Below are positions 1-11,119 of a stretch of DNA of 64,000 nucleotides, piece after piece; the first letter of the stretch is position 1; each line of letters starts with the position of its first letter. Below the pieces are notes generated by a model, which saw nothing but the letters and a program-made list of their open reading frames with translations, made no database searches and was not told where the DNA came from. Source of the stretch: Hyposmocoma kahamanoa (Eukaryota > Arthropoda > Insecta > Lepidoptera > Cosmopterigidae); contig NW_020653900.1 in the NCBI RefSeq assembly GCF_003589595.1, positions 5,989,086 through 6,053,085 on the forward strand. Reading direction: 5' to 3'. Made by a program: the position numbers and the translations under genes.

Positions 1-130
1 TAAACCGTAATTTCAACGGTATTTTTCAGTCAAGACCACATCAAGCTTGACTCTTTAGGTACACCGTTCTTATCACATGCAGCAAAGTATTGAATATAAA
101 TCTCCATAAAAGGGCTCTTAACCCTGTACT
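1..130. repeat. Half of a foldback element related to 47412-47529
   Basis: The sequence around 27-55 (GTCAAGACCACATCAAGCTT and onward) matches the left arm of the inverted-repeat element at 47412-47529. The following spacer is also similar (GGTACACCGTTC against GGACCGTTC). The other arm is not visible here. Confidence 0.5.
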
Positions 131-1064
131 ACTTCATAATAATAATACTTTCATAGATTTCTCACAGTCATAAAGTGGTTAATGACCGAAAACAAAGATC
201 TGCAACAAACACGTATAAAAAATCAGGCTTGCTGGTTCATTCCGTACAAATTGTCACACAGGTGCGAATGATAAAGACGACGGCGACGCTGTGCAAAGTC
301 AATATCAGGCGACTATCTTTTGCTAAAACTCGAAGTGTAGGATAATTTATGCAATAATCATTTACCTACATTGCGTTAGGTTAGAGCTTACAAATATTTG
401 TGTTAGCAGCATCTTGAATACTATAAACTCATACACCGTCCGGTATATAGATACGCTAATTCTTTGCACAGGGACTTTAGAGTGATGATTCCCAAAGTTC
501 TGATATGTACATGTTCACCCTCATAAGTTATATATAATAAACATTTAAATTACTTATGACATAAATATTACACAACGAAATGTGGCGCTACATTCGGTTA
601 GAACATATTATATTCCCAAATTTTTTTAGTCACAGCCCACTTAGGCAAGATTAAAAAAATTCAACGCCCACCTTCTTAAAAATAATTGAAAGCACGTATT
701 TTTGTATGTAGTTAAGGTAATATAGATAATTTAGGTTCTTTTTTCCAAATGAAGATAGCATCAACGCCCCTCAAAGGCTTCCGAGGCCCCCTTAGTTTAG
801 TAGAAACGATGGTTTTTTTATTTTTAAAGTTTGTTTCTGTACAAGTAAACTTATTAAAGCTCTGTGTTAACTGTCAAAATGCATTTGAAGTTTGTAAAAA
901 TTCCATGTTACAAAGGCAAAGGATCTACGAAAAACACAAAAAATTGACACGTGGTTTGCGAGACAAAAAAGTATGGGAACCTTTGCTCTAGAGTAATAAA
1001 GTATAGCACAGAAGTAGCAGGCCACTGATACGATAAATAATATATATAAGATTTTTACATTTAC
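131..1064. other. Intron or downstream part of the MIC60-like gene, with a dispersed repeat
   Basis: AT-rich, with no further exon of the MIC60-like gene recognised. On the minus strand the stretch near 985-905 (GGTTCCCATACTTTTTT and onward) resembles the repeat that starts near 18919. The open frames here look incidental. The next exon should lie left of the window or be too short to see. Confidence 0.4.
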
Positions 1065-4000
1065 CTAGAGACAAAAGGGCCTTTTCGGCTGCTTCAAGTG
1101 ATGTCTTGACTAGACAATTTCTGTTAAACATCTCGGAGTCCAAAATTTTTGCTGATTTCGGACAGTATTTCTCATTTAGTACCTCGTTCACAAACTACCG
1201 AAAAACGGAAAAGATATTACTCATGGACTACAAATTTCCTTTAAATTTTCAATACCGCAATTTCGTTTTTTTTAAATATTATATTACGTCGGTGAGTCTC
1301 TTGCCTGGTGGTTTTGAATGGGTATACGTTCCCAATATCACGAAGGATAGAAGATAGACGAGTTTTGGAATTTGTACAAATAAAATAATACCTTTCGCCA
1401 CCTTTTTTTAAATTGAAATGTAACAACATTAATTATTTATTTTTGTGATCGGATATTTTTTTATGACAGGCCGTTTTGCGAAGGAAAAATCATTTTTAGC
1501 TTTCAAATATCTTATTACCTCGTTATAGAATCGGCAAGCATCCCTAGCAGTCATATAGTTGTTTATAGCAGTCTCGGCAAGATCCTTCATGCAGTTCTCG
1601 AGAATACAAATGTCGGTGAACTTGACGGGAGGTCTGATGCACGGAGCCACTTCGTCTACCTCTTCTTCATTATCGTCATCTTTTACTGAATGTTCAGAAA
1701 ATACTCGGCAGATGAAATTAGAATTTGGCTTTTACGTTTATTCAGCAAATGTGGTGTGAGGATGTAAAGATAGAATGTTATACCGTGAGTATTGAAATAA
1801 AACCGCTGTCCCGCAGCACCGGCGGATGCGGATGGAAACTTCTCCGTGAATTGTTAACCTTATTAATCTTAAACCGACGCTACTCAACGAAGGCTGTGGT
1901 CCTACCTAATCGAAAGTCAGAAACCATGTGGCTGTTTTTGATAGTAAAAAAATATTCAATTTTTGATACTATACCTGCACTGGTACTAGTGTGTCATTAA
2001 ATTAATATATTAATATAAATTATTATTACATCCTTAAAGCCGGCCGCTAGACTTGGGCCAGTGTCAATTTTATAAGAATAATATAAAAATTATGGCGATC
2101 GTCACCAGTGTCAGTTTTCCATTAAACGTTACCTTGGATTGGTGAACCTGTCATTGTCAAGCGTAAACTCGAATTTAACATATAAAATTGTTGTATTTTT
2201 ATGAAGGATCTATGAAGGATTTAATGTAATTTTGTATCATTGTTTCTCATTTATTTTGCATGCACATGTAAAATAAAGCCGATTTTAAATTTATGGAATT
2301 TTTGATGAAGCTATTGAAATTTAAACAAAGTCAGTAATAATAATAAGAAAACCAATCTTTTGATTTTCCTGCAGCTGCAATCCACTTCTTTTATTTTGAA
2401 CTCATTCGAAAAACGTAAAAATTATAAAATCTACGAGTATAATGGAATTTAAACATCTAAATTATCTAAAACAAATATATATAATTTTTTCTTCAAGCTA
2501 CAGCAATATACAAATTGACATGAAATTGAAACGGCTGTCCGAAATATGAGTTAGTTAAAGTTACTCAAAATAAAATGTTTAGTAATAATAACAATAATAA
2601 AATAAAAGAAGTCAATTTAACGTGTATGCTTTTCGCTTCGACATTTTAGGGCCTTTAATTAGAAAAATCATAGTAAGAAATTGAAACATTTCAGTAAACA
2701 TTTACAATGTACCGTACTCTATTCAAAGCGAATAAATGAATTTGAATTTAAAAATTAATTGTCGATAAACATCAATAATCGTAAATGATCATCACTATAT
2801 TTGAGTCTAGAAATTTCTATAGAGACAAAAAGAAAACATTGAATAATAATAGAAATAGTAACTAAAAATGCAAATAGCCGTAATAAAATTGTTTTCACTC
2901 CAATTTTTACAAGGTATATCGCTGTAATTTGGCATTTTCACGTTTTACGTTTTAATCGTTTGTATTGGTGGATCATCCTAAATAGCTTCTTTGGCAAAAT
3001 TAATTTTGGTTTCGTGCATGATCTATGTTGTGTGTGCGAATTTATTTACCTCCTTTTTTACACGGATCTTCAGGAGGAGGGGGACGAGGCGGCGCAGGAG
3101 GAGGAGGTGATACTGAAAATAACAAACAATTGTACCCTTCCCGAAATCTCTTCTCATGTTTATTTTATGTTACGACATAGGTACACGCGGCGGGTTCCCT
3201 GCTTAAGACCGAATGCCGTTTGAACAAACATTAATTGCCCGAAAACATTTACTCGATTGTCCATTAGACCTGAGCTCTGAGGTTAGCCATAAGAACCATT
3301 AAGGCTTTTTTGTGAAAACAATTTTGGTAAAGTCAATTTTTTAGTCAAGCGTGAGCTGTTCATAAAATTTATAAAAATTATTTTAGTGCTGATCATTATA
3401 CGGACCGAAAAAATCAGGACCGATGAAGTTGGTCAAATTTCCTTGCTTAACAGGCATTTTTTCTGCACGAGACACTGGGTTCCTTTGTAGAAATAGTACT
3501 TACCCTCTCCCTCCAACTTGCACTCTTGGGGTTTAGGTTGGGTCTCAGTCAACCAGGACGAGATGGTGTCAAACCAGCACACGGCATACTGCATGTAGTC
3601 CATGTTTTCCCGGTACGCTACCGCTATTAAATCATCGAACCATGGGGCGTATATCGTTAACCAATCGCGCACTTCTGCATTGTTTCTGTCAAAATTAAAA
3701 ATTGTATTTGTCTAGCAAGGAATATTCAATAACTCGACTTAGCGGAAATTAGATACGGAACATAAATTACACCTAGATTTAGATAAAAATCCTTCGATCC
3801 GTCCGGATTCGAACCGACGTCTTCTAGCAAAACGTGCCAGACGCTATGCCAACTAAGCCACGCAACTTACCAGCGGGCCTCACCAATTGCTATATGTGCT
3901 TATTGTTGGATCTTTGTATTTTGGTTTTTCAACGACTTTTTAGCTGTAGCACCATTTATGAGCAATCTATGAAAGTATTTCGTCACCCAGCGAGGTAACT

Positions 4001-5934
4001 TTACAGCTGCCAGCCCTGGCTAGACCTGTCGCTATTAACTGTATTTAAATTTGTGTTGAATTGATATTCAATTATTTTTTTGTGAAATTACTGCACTACT
4101 TAGTTATAATTATTAAAACAAAGATCGAACACTTACAAAAAATTCCTTCAATCCGGCCGGGTTCGAACCGACGTCTTCTAGCAAACCGTGGCAGAAGCTA
4201 TGCCAACTTATCCACGGAACGAACGAATATATCTTTGTATTAATAATTATAAGAAGCTAGTGGAGTAATTTCACAAAAAGTAATTGAATATCAATTCAAT
4301 ACAAATTTTCCTAAATACACCTAGATTCTTTTAAAAACTGTTATAAAAACGGAGTAGAGTCGAAATGTTGAAGTTTGCTGAAGCTGAATGGAATCTAATG
4401 CACTGATGGGCATTAAATTCCATTGGCACTAAATACCAACAAACTCGCAGGGCAATATCATTAACATCATTAACAACAACTTTTGTTCCATGATTTTTAA
4501 TAATTCATCAGATTATACTTTCTTCTTTCTAGTGGTAACTCTGGGCGGTAACAAAGGCGCTAATGTAAATACCAGCCCAATGCAAAACGCGGGAGCTGGG
4601 GCGGGAGTCGTCGGGGAGGTCGCTTTTACGTTGGCACTTACCTTACTACCAAATATAAGATGTCAGAATAGTACAAAAAAACTTAGTTTATTTTTGGTGA
4701 AACTACGTTTTGTAAAAAATACTATTATAATAACGCACACACTCAACATAGCCCCCCACTAGGCAAACCCTGTATCGCGGGTGCCATGGACACATAGATA
4801 GACAATCACAAATTACACCCAAACTCACGAGAGTAATAAATGTAGGCCATACAAATATTTCTTCAGGCCCGGGAATCGAACCTGGGACCTCTGCGTGGTA
4901 GTTCAGCATGGTAACAGTTCGGCCACTGAGGCAGTTAAATCATACTTACACCAAAAGTTGTTGTTTATGGTGTTAGTAATACAGCCACAGATTTAATAGT
5001 TACTACGTAACAGATATATCTCTCACATGCAAAATTGAAAACATTGCCGCTATACTAGCATAGCCTACAAAATCTGACTAATGACATCAGGCGCTAACTA
5101 CAAGGAAAAAGACACCAACGCACGCGCTCAGAGAGGTGAAAATAACGTTGCCCGCCGTGTGCAGTTGTTAGTAATTTACAAATAACCCTGTAAATGGTCC
5201 TGTATTCACGTGTAGGTACATCTATTATTTCGTATATAAATTAACGAAGTTTATGGTCCGGATCGATATTGCACGACCGCGTGCAAATAATATACCCAAT
5301 AAACGATATAAGTATGGCCAAGACCTTTTCTCTAGCCGGATATTCGACAATCGCCGCTGCGATAGAGAAATTAAATATTATAAATAATAATATAAAACAA
5401 AATCCTCTTTATTGCCTCCAAAATAAAAATTACAAAGGAACTTTAAAAAAAAACAACTACACTGAAGATACTAAGTAAATATTTTTTGGAATTAGAAATT
5501 TTGGTTTTTATATTAACAGGAGGCAAAAGGGGTGTCTCAGCTGGTGCTGCTCCTGTTCAGGACAGTCGCAGCGCTGGTTTCCAGTCACCCCCTTCATTTT
5601 TTTTTAGTTATCAGCGTCTGATCGACAACAATCCTATTTCGTATGCCACCTTTACTCACTTGGCATAAACAACGAAGCCGCCTGTGATAATCATGGCTGC
5701 TAAGGAAAGCCATATCCACTTATCGTCTTTTGGAGGAGGGGGAGGCGGCGGCGGCGGGGTGCAGGTCTCTCGTTCAGGCTCGTGGGAAAGTTTTATTCGA
5801 ACTGGCACAGGAGGCTTGCAGTTATCTCGCTCAGGGTCGGGATGCGTAACGCTTACACGGACGGCTGGCGATGGTGGCGTGCAAGGTTTTTGTGAACTAC
5901 GTAGGATGCGGTATAATACTGGATTACGCTGGAG
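1065..5934 (-). CDS. MIC60/mitofilin-like paralogue, partial, five exons
   Basis: Minus-strand exons: A 5934-5660, B 3685-3504, C 3112-3050, D 1685-1519, E 1194-1065. Phases agree throughout (0/2, 2/1, 1/1, 1/0, 0/1) and each exon is open, giving about 272 codons. Exon A has a basic N-terminal part, an E-T-C-x-polyproline stretch, then one hydrophobic segment ending V-V-Y-A-K. MIC60 exon 2 has the same layout, ends V-Y-A-K, and is interrupted at the same codon position and phase. Exon B matches MIC60 exon 3 (RDWLTIYAPW against RNWLETNAPW; VAYREN against IVYQEN). Exon C is Pro-rich and has no counterpart. Exons D and E are acidic, then helical, and resemble the start of the mitofilin coiled coil. 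By homology it is an inner-membrane protein exposed to the intermembrane space. It lies 11 kb downstream of MIC60 on the same strand, so a tandem duplication is likely. The first coding exon and the C-terminal domain are not seen. Homology is strong; function is inferred. Confidence 0.82.
1686..3049. other. Intron of the MIC60-like gene
   Basis: Intron between exons C and D. AT-rich sequence with no recognised gene or element. Confidence 0.5.
3780..3930 (-). repeat. tRNA-like SINE fragment, family 2
   Basis: On the minus strand this has a tRNA-like head: a GGCTTAGTTGGCATAGCG A-box-like stretch and a GGTTCGAATCC B-box, then GGATCGAAGG. Closely related copies lie at 4130-4228 and 24160-24240. 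It lies in the intron between exons A and B of the MIC60-like gene. Confidence 0.65.
4047..4309. mobile_element. Inverted-repeat element with a tRNA-like core
   Basis: Left arm 4047-4128 and right arm 4229-4309 are imperfect inverted repeats of about 80 bp (both contain TTGATATTCAATTA and GTGAAATTACT). Between them is a family 2 tRNA-like sequence with GGTTCGAACC and a CAAAGATCGAACACTT border. Partial relatives with the same border occur at 20062-20215, 24066-24300, 29060-29460, 40768-40890 and 51800-51930. Confidence 0.7.
4550..4660 (-). other. GC-rich block, possible alternative exon of the MIC60-like gene
   Basis: A sharp GC-rich island in an AT-rich intron. The minus frame from 4645 enters in the phase left by exon A and reads K-V-S-A-N-V-K-A-T-S-P-T-T-P-A-P-A-P-A-F, a Pro/Ala/Thr composition like MIC60 linkers. 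The acceptor (TTTGGTAG) is acceptable, but the only phase-matching donor (GTTACC) is weak. Exons A and B already join without it, so this is a low-confidence cassette. Confidence 0.25.
4733..4937 (-). repeat. tRNA-derived SINE, family 1
   Basis: Read on the minus strand it starts GCCTCAGTGGCCGAACTG (A box), then the B box GGTTCGATTCCCGGGCC, followed by a unique body ending in GTGTGTGCGTTA. Further copies: 28867-29060, 31257-31356 (head missing), 34190-34366, 48924-49127 and 55171-55331, all in the same orientation. Confidence 0.85.
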
Positions 5935-6598
5935 CTGTAAACAAAGTTATAGATACAAGAACTCACGCGCGTTTTCTTTACTATTACTGATAAGGGTCTA
6001 TGGTACAATTGTCGATGTATCACTTTAGTAACCTGGTTTGTCGTTTAATAAATCTGTCATAAGTCTGTTCAATTCTTCACACATTGCGTAAAATATATAT
6101 ATGTATGCATATGACAATTTAATTGTTGTCAATACTTCGCATACTTAATATAAATTACACACCTGCCTGTCGTACTTACGCGTCCCACTGGTCAATTGAC
6201 AATCGTGCCAAGAGGCTTATAAATGACTCGGAATTAGTCGAGGCGAAGCTCCAACCTTGAATACCGCCGTAAAGTTACCTGCGTATCGGTATTTTACAGG
6301 ATATATATAACGGAGAGTATGCGATGGAATTTAATTTCCATTTAATTTCCGCCTTCCCCTTTCCATCGCCGGGGGACTAGATGTAGGCTTGGGTTTCATC
6401 CCTATGTTGTGGATATTCCAAAGATTCGCACGAAGCGTTACGCTTCCACATTTATATATCGAACAGCTATGGAGTGAAATTCCGTGCCTGCAGATACATA
6501 TATTCTCTGAACCTATACATTGCGCATTGGACCTTTTCCAAGCTAGGGTGAATGGGCATTATTTAGGTTATAAAAAAAAGTTATATGGCGTAGTATAA
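5935..6598. other. Upstream region of MIC60-like exon A
   Basis: No coding exon was found. Upstream of exon A in its frame there is a stop, so its start codon must be in another exon. On the minus strand a TTTATAAG occurs near 6215, followed by a consensus donor (GTAAGT) near 6180, which could mark a non-coding first exon; this is speculative. The piece 6341-6450 (CCGCCTTCCCCTTTCCATCG) is a dispersed repeat, present again in reverse at 50645-50785. Confidence 0.35.
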
Positions 6599-6599
6599 C

Positions 6600-8141
6600 T
6601 GTTGCGAGCGCAACAGAATTTTTGTAATAAAATTTAATATAACTTTTAAAGCAGTAACTGATTTTTACAAAATTGCAAAAATAAAATTCATAAAATCACG
6701 TCCAATTTAACTTACAGAAATAAAAACATGTAAAAATAAATTGCTATACTTAGCACAAAAGGAAATGTTTCCTGAAGATTATAATATGCTTTCGTCAAGC
6801 AAACCCTTATCTTCGAAAAGTCGATTGCTTTCGTTAACACCATTTTTAGATTCACATAATTGAATACGGGTCGTCTTAAAAATTCTTATTATAGTTATGA
6901 CGTTAAGCACCCAATTTTAGTGTGTGGCTTGCCATGCTTGCATCATTTGACAAAATTAATTTTCGCTACACAACACATAGCTTTGTTGCACGCCCCACCC
7001 CACCTACTGCTTTCAAGCCTACGAACAAGAATTTTATCCTCTAGGAACCTTGATCGAAAAATAGTAGGCGATTGCATTCGATGCATTAGGTTTAAGGCTA
7101 AACCCTTTCAAATGATAATGGGCGACTTACCTAGAGATCGAACACAATTACATAGAATACCCTGTTTTACACACAGGGTTCGATTATGACGGGCCAGTGC
7201 TGATAGCCGATCGTAAGGGTAGGGGAAGTAAAACAATTGAATTATATATATTATGTTTTGTCTGTCTTTCAGTTAAGGCTCTTCGTGTGGAGCTTGTCAT
7301 GAGTTTAACCAAAGAAAAGCTTCTTTGGTTAAACTCGTGAAAAGCTCGTTCTTGCTGCTCTCAGCCGGTTTATGGCTCGTACTAAACTTGTCGGGGCTTC
7401 CAATGAGCTTGATAACTTTTTAAAAAATCACTGTAACTCCGTGCAATCAGGTATGGCAGAACAAAATATTAATTTCAAGTTTATTCCGGCTTATTCATCA
7501 CATTTTGGCGGGCTCTGGGAAGCTGCCGTTAAAATTTGTAAAACATCACTTAAGACGAGTTCTCACTTTAACTTATTTGACTTACGAAGAGATAAATACA
7601 TACCTGATATATATAGAAGGTATTCTTAATTCTAGACCCCTAACACCCTTATCTGCTGATCCGTCTGTTCTCACCTACCTCTGACCCTCTTATTTCCTTA
7701 TTGGACGCTGGCTTCTGTGAGTCTCACAACCATCACTGACTGAAGCAAATATTACACGACTCGAGAGGTTCCAAAGAGTTGAAAAACTCAAGCAACATTT
7801 TTGGAATCTATTTGCTAATGAGTACGTTACTCTCCTCCAGCAGAATAAGAAATGGCACGTCAGCAGACATTCTCATCAGAGAGCCCGGGCTTCCACCGCT
7901 TCTGTGACTGCTGGGACGAGTCATGAAGCTGTATCCGGGCAAGGATAACGTCGCCAGAGTCGCCGACATCCGTACCAAGAAAGGCGTTATTAGGAGAGCA
8001 TATAGCAACCTATTTCCACTTCCTATAGTTTTCTATTTTCTTATTTGTTTTTATTGTTGAAAACACTCAACGTTCGGGGCATGTTGCGAACGTAACAGAA
8101 TTTTTGTAATAAAATTTAATATAACTTTCAAAGCAGTAACT
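6600..8141 (+). mobile_element. Internally deleted BEL/Pao LTR retrotransposon remnant
   Basis: About 61 bp at 6600-6660 recurs almost identically at 8082-8141 (both start TGTTGCG and contain AACAGAATTTTTGTAATAAA), as expected for the starts of two LTRs. Between them, 6780-7960 carries broken frames of a BEL/Pao integrase region: GRLKNSYYSYDVKHP, the HHxx/CxxC-like zinc-finger stretch, LPRDRTQLHR, then FVGASNEL-type and HFGGLWEAAVK motifs. The gag, protease and reverse transcriptase are missing, and stops and frameshifts break what remains. It cannot be active. Confidence 0.75.
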
Positions 8142-9500
8142 AAAATCTCGTCAAGGGCACATTACGTAGGCGTCTATTGTGAACCAATCAACACACATGT
8201 TATTTCATCCCTACCACAATTTAACGAACTTTTTGTATGAACTCAAAAAGGTCAAAAAGGACGTTCACTTTTCAATTATACTTCTATAAGAAACCACCAC
8301 TGTTTAGCGATTAATGGCACTACTCCCGTAAATAACAACCTATTACCAATATATTACAGTCAACTTAAATCGTCTTTTAATTTTACGAGCTCGTCGGGAT
8401 CCTCATCCATCTTCTACTTGTACAATAACCATACTTTTGAAAGAGATTTGTGAACTTTCTACGACCTACAAGGTCATCACATCATTGACTAACAAATTAA
8501 ATTAACTGGAATTGAATCTAAAGACGTTGACTACAGGATTTTACTTACCTAAGACGAACATGGAGAAAGAAAATTCTCAAAAGTTTATTAAAGTTTATTA
8601 ATGAAGAAGAAGATGAAAGGAGTTTTACTATACACGTTTACTTACCAGACTGAATCACATTTGTTAACTCACCACGGAAGACGAAGCAGTAGGTACGATC
8701 TTTGACCCTGTCCCGTTTTGGACGCGAACAGAACAAAAAAATTAAAAGCACCGAGTTGATGCTGTGTGTAGTTTCAAAATGCCATCGCAAAGATTATAAC
8801 GATATCCCGCGAAAAAGAAAAAAGACGCCTTGGAATGCCCTGAGGGACGAAAAATTTTATTACTGCTGTTTACGTATTTAGCTTATTTTATAAACTTTTG
8901 TTGTTTCGAACTAAGCAGTCAGGGCAGTGTACCAGGCGATCAAACTTTTTCACTTAAGGCCTTACAGTTTGCATTCCTTGGAATTCTTAACTGAACGTCG
9001 ACCTGTTTTTATATAGGGAATTCCATTAGCTGAATATGACGGTACCTAGTAGTACTGAAACGCTCTGAGAACAGGGGGTTCAATAAGTAGATACGCATGA
9101 AGATAATGTAACGTTAAGAAAATATGAAATACTTACCAATAAACTCCTTGTAAACACATAACGGGTGATTCTAATCATAATTTGTTGGTAAACCAACAAT
9201 TGCACATTATTTTAACGTTCTAACGTATCCTTTTTAAACCTAAGACCAAAAATACGGTTGTGAATTGTAATAATGAATAATTTCCTAAATTTTTTGTGAT
9301 TTCGTTTTGACGGCTAATGATTTATTTTTCTTCTATTAAAGGGCTCCTAGCTGTTTTCCTTAGAGGATGGAAAAAATCTGTTTTCAGGCACCATAAAGCA
9401 AACTTATCTGCCAGTTGTAAATAGTGCGATTATTATAGGCACAAGGTTCTGTTTTACATTCCATAAATTTTACTGCACGTCACTATGGACAACAATGTAC
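8142..9500. other. Intergenic, no gene recognised
   Basis: AT-rich sequence, possibly including further LTR sequence at its left end. I see no coding exon or clear element. Confidence 0.4.
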
Positions 9501-9509
9501 ATCAATTAG

Positions 9510-9645
9510 CTGTTTCAATGATTTCAAGCACTGGAAATACGACCCTAATGGGAAGGACTCGAGTATGATTTCTAGTGCTTTAAATCATACTCAAGTCCTG
9601 ATTTGAGCATTGAGTAGAGTCCTGGAATACGACCCTAAGACACTA
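9510..9645. repeat. Foldback repeat (copy of the 23.5-kb family)
   Basis: Contains GAGTATGATTTCTAGTGC and its inverted partner (AATCATACTC), with GGAAATACGACCCTAA and CCTGGAATACGACCCTAA at the ends. The same modules recur several times in both orientations at 23505-23815. Confidence 0.6.
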
Positions 9646-10129
9646 TTTAAAATTTTACGAAAACTGGTAACCCTACAAATGTCATTGTTTGTTACAAATG
9701 GAAGTAAATTAATTTGCTACTCCGCGAACCCAAGGTTAATCGTGCAAAATAGCTGCGCTTGTGTTGAATATTTATTTCATGCAGTTAATTTTTAATTCTT
9801 CGGGCGTCGAGCAATCAACAACCCCTGAGGATGCATCGGGGAGTGTAGTTTCGCTTGTGTTATTTATTTTTCTTCCATTTTTATTAACATGGACTTTCGC
9901 AAAGTAACGCCTGAATCTATTCATCATCATCATCATATAATTATACTAATTATTATTTATTACTGTGTATGATCCTGGAGATGCTTTAAACAAATTTCAA
10001 CTTAAAAACGATAACCATATCTTAGGTTTCCGCTATTGCCACACATCGGAAATGGAACTGTAATCTTTGGTTTTTTCGGTTCTAAATCGCGTACTTACTT
10101 ACGTACACTTTTTTTTTTCAAACAAATCA

Positions 10130-10385
10130 AACTTTCGGGCTCTATAAGGGCGGCTTGTTCGATACGAATTTCATCGCGCTCACCCCGCGCGGCCACCGCG
10201 AAGCTTCCGCGTGCGTCTCATGGCAAAATAAGCTCTATTTATTTAGCTTTTAGCTTAACACGCGGGCGAGACTGGCTTGAATTTGTTCTACGCACGTCTG
10301 CGCGGCGACCGAGCGGTTGTATTATTCAGAGGAATTTAAATGTTGTTGCCTAGTAAATAGAAATGAAGGCGCGGTAACAGGGGCG
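10130..10385. mobile_element. GC-rich non-autonomous element, copy 1
   Basis: GC-rich block in AT-rich DNA, with palindromic CCGCGCGGCC motifs. Its reverse complement matches 53774-54065 over most of its length (CTATTTACTAGGCAACAACA, CCTCTGAATAATAC, CTCGCCCGCGT, GAAATTCGT are shared). The two copies share GC-rich ends but no coding capacity. Superfamily unknown. Confidence 0.55.
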
Positions 10386-11119
10386 GCGGCGGCGCGAAAA
10401 CTTACCGTAGTTACAGCTAATGGTAAGTCAAAACAAATATGCGCGATTTAGATCCGAAAAAAATACTTTCATTTCGAATAAAAATAATAAAACAAAACGC
10501 TGAATTTATAAATCATTCTTTAATTTAAATAACATTTTACAATATTGTTCCTATTTACATAAATTACTAAAGTTAAACTGTAACCATGCTCGTCTTTACC
10601 ACAGAATGTTTTTAATTTAGACCTGGCAAATATTTAATGTACAAATTAATCAATCGACAGTTAAATGCAGTTAACTAATGTGCAAAACTAAAATCAATAA
10701 ACACAAAAATTCAACCAGCGAATTTCGTTCTGTCTAAACTAAAATACATACAGTAAGTTAAATTCAGAAGTTACAGTTAGACAATTTCTATGGTCTACCC
10801 ATAGGTAATTTTGTTTTCATGAAAAATAGAATCTCAAAAAGGAAAATAAGAACACTTTTTATTATTGATAGCGAAAAAGATTCTTGCCGAAGTCTCCGTC
10901 TCGGTCGTGCGATAAGTCGTTTACGATATTACATACTTTGTCACCTACCAGTTCATCTGTCGTTTTCACTCACACGGCATTTCTGTAAAGAGTGAAAGAG
11001 ATAGATGAATAGTGTTAATAACAAAGCAATGGCTGGAGCGCAATAAATTCAACCTAGTATAGGGGATTGCACGTAATCGATAATAAAATTAAGGATGTTT
11101 TATTTAGGGCAACGTTATA

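Noticed and set aside
5684..6028. 114-codon plus-strand frame rich in Gly
   Set aside because: The Gly run is the antisense of the polyproline stretch in exon A of the MIC60-like gene.
10036..10353. 105-codon plus-strand frame
   Set aside because: It lies in a GC-rich element that recurs inverted at 53774-54065, where the frame is not kept. GC-rich DNA lacks chance stops.
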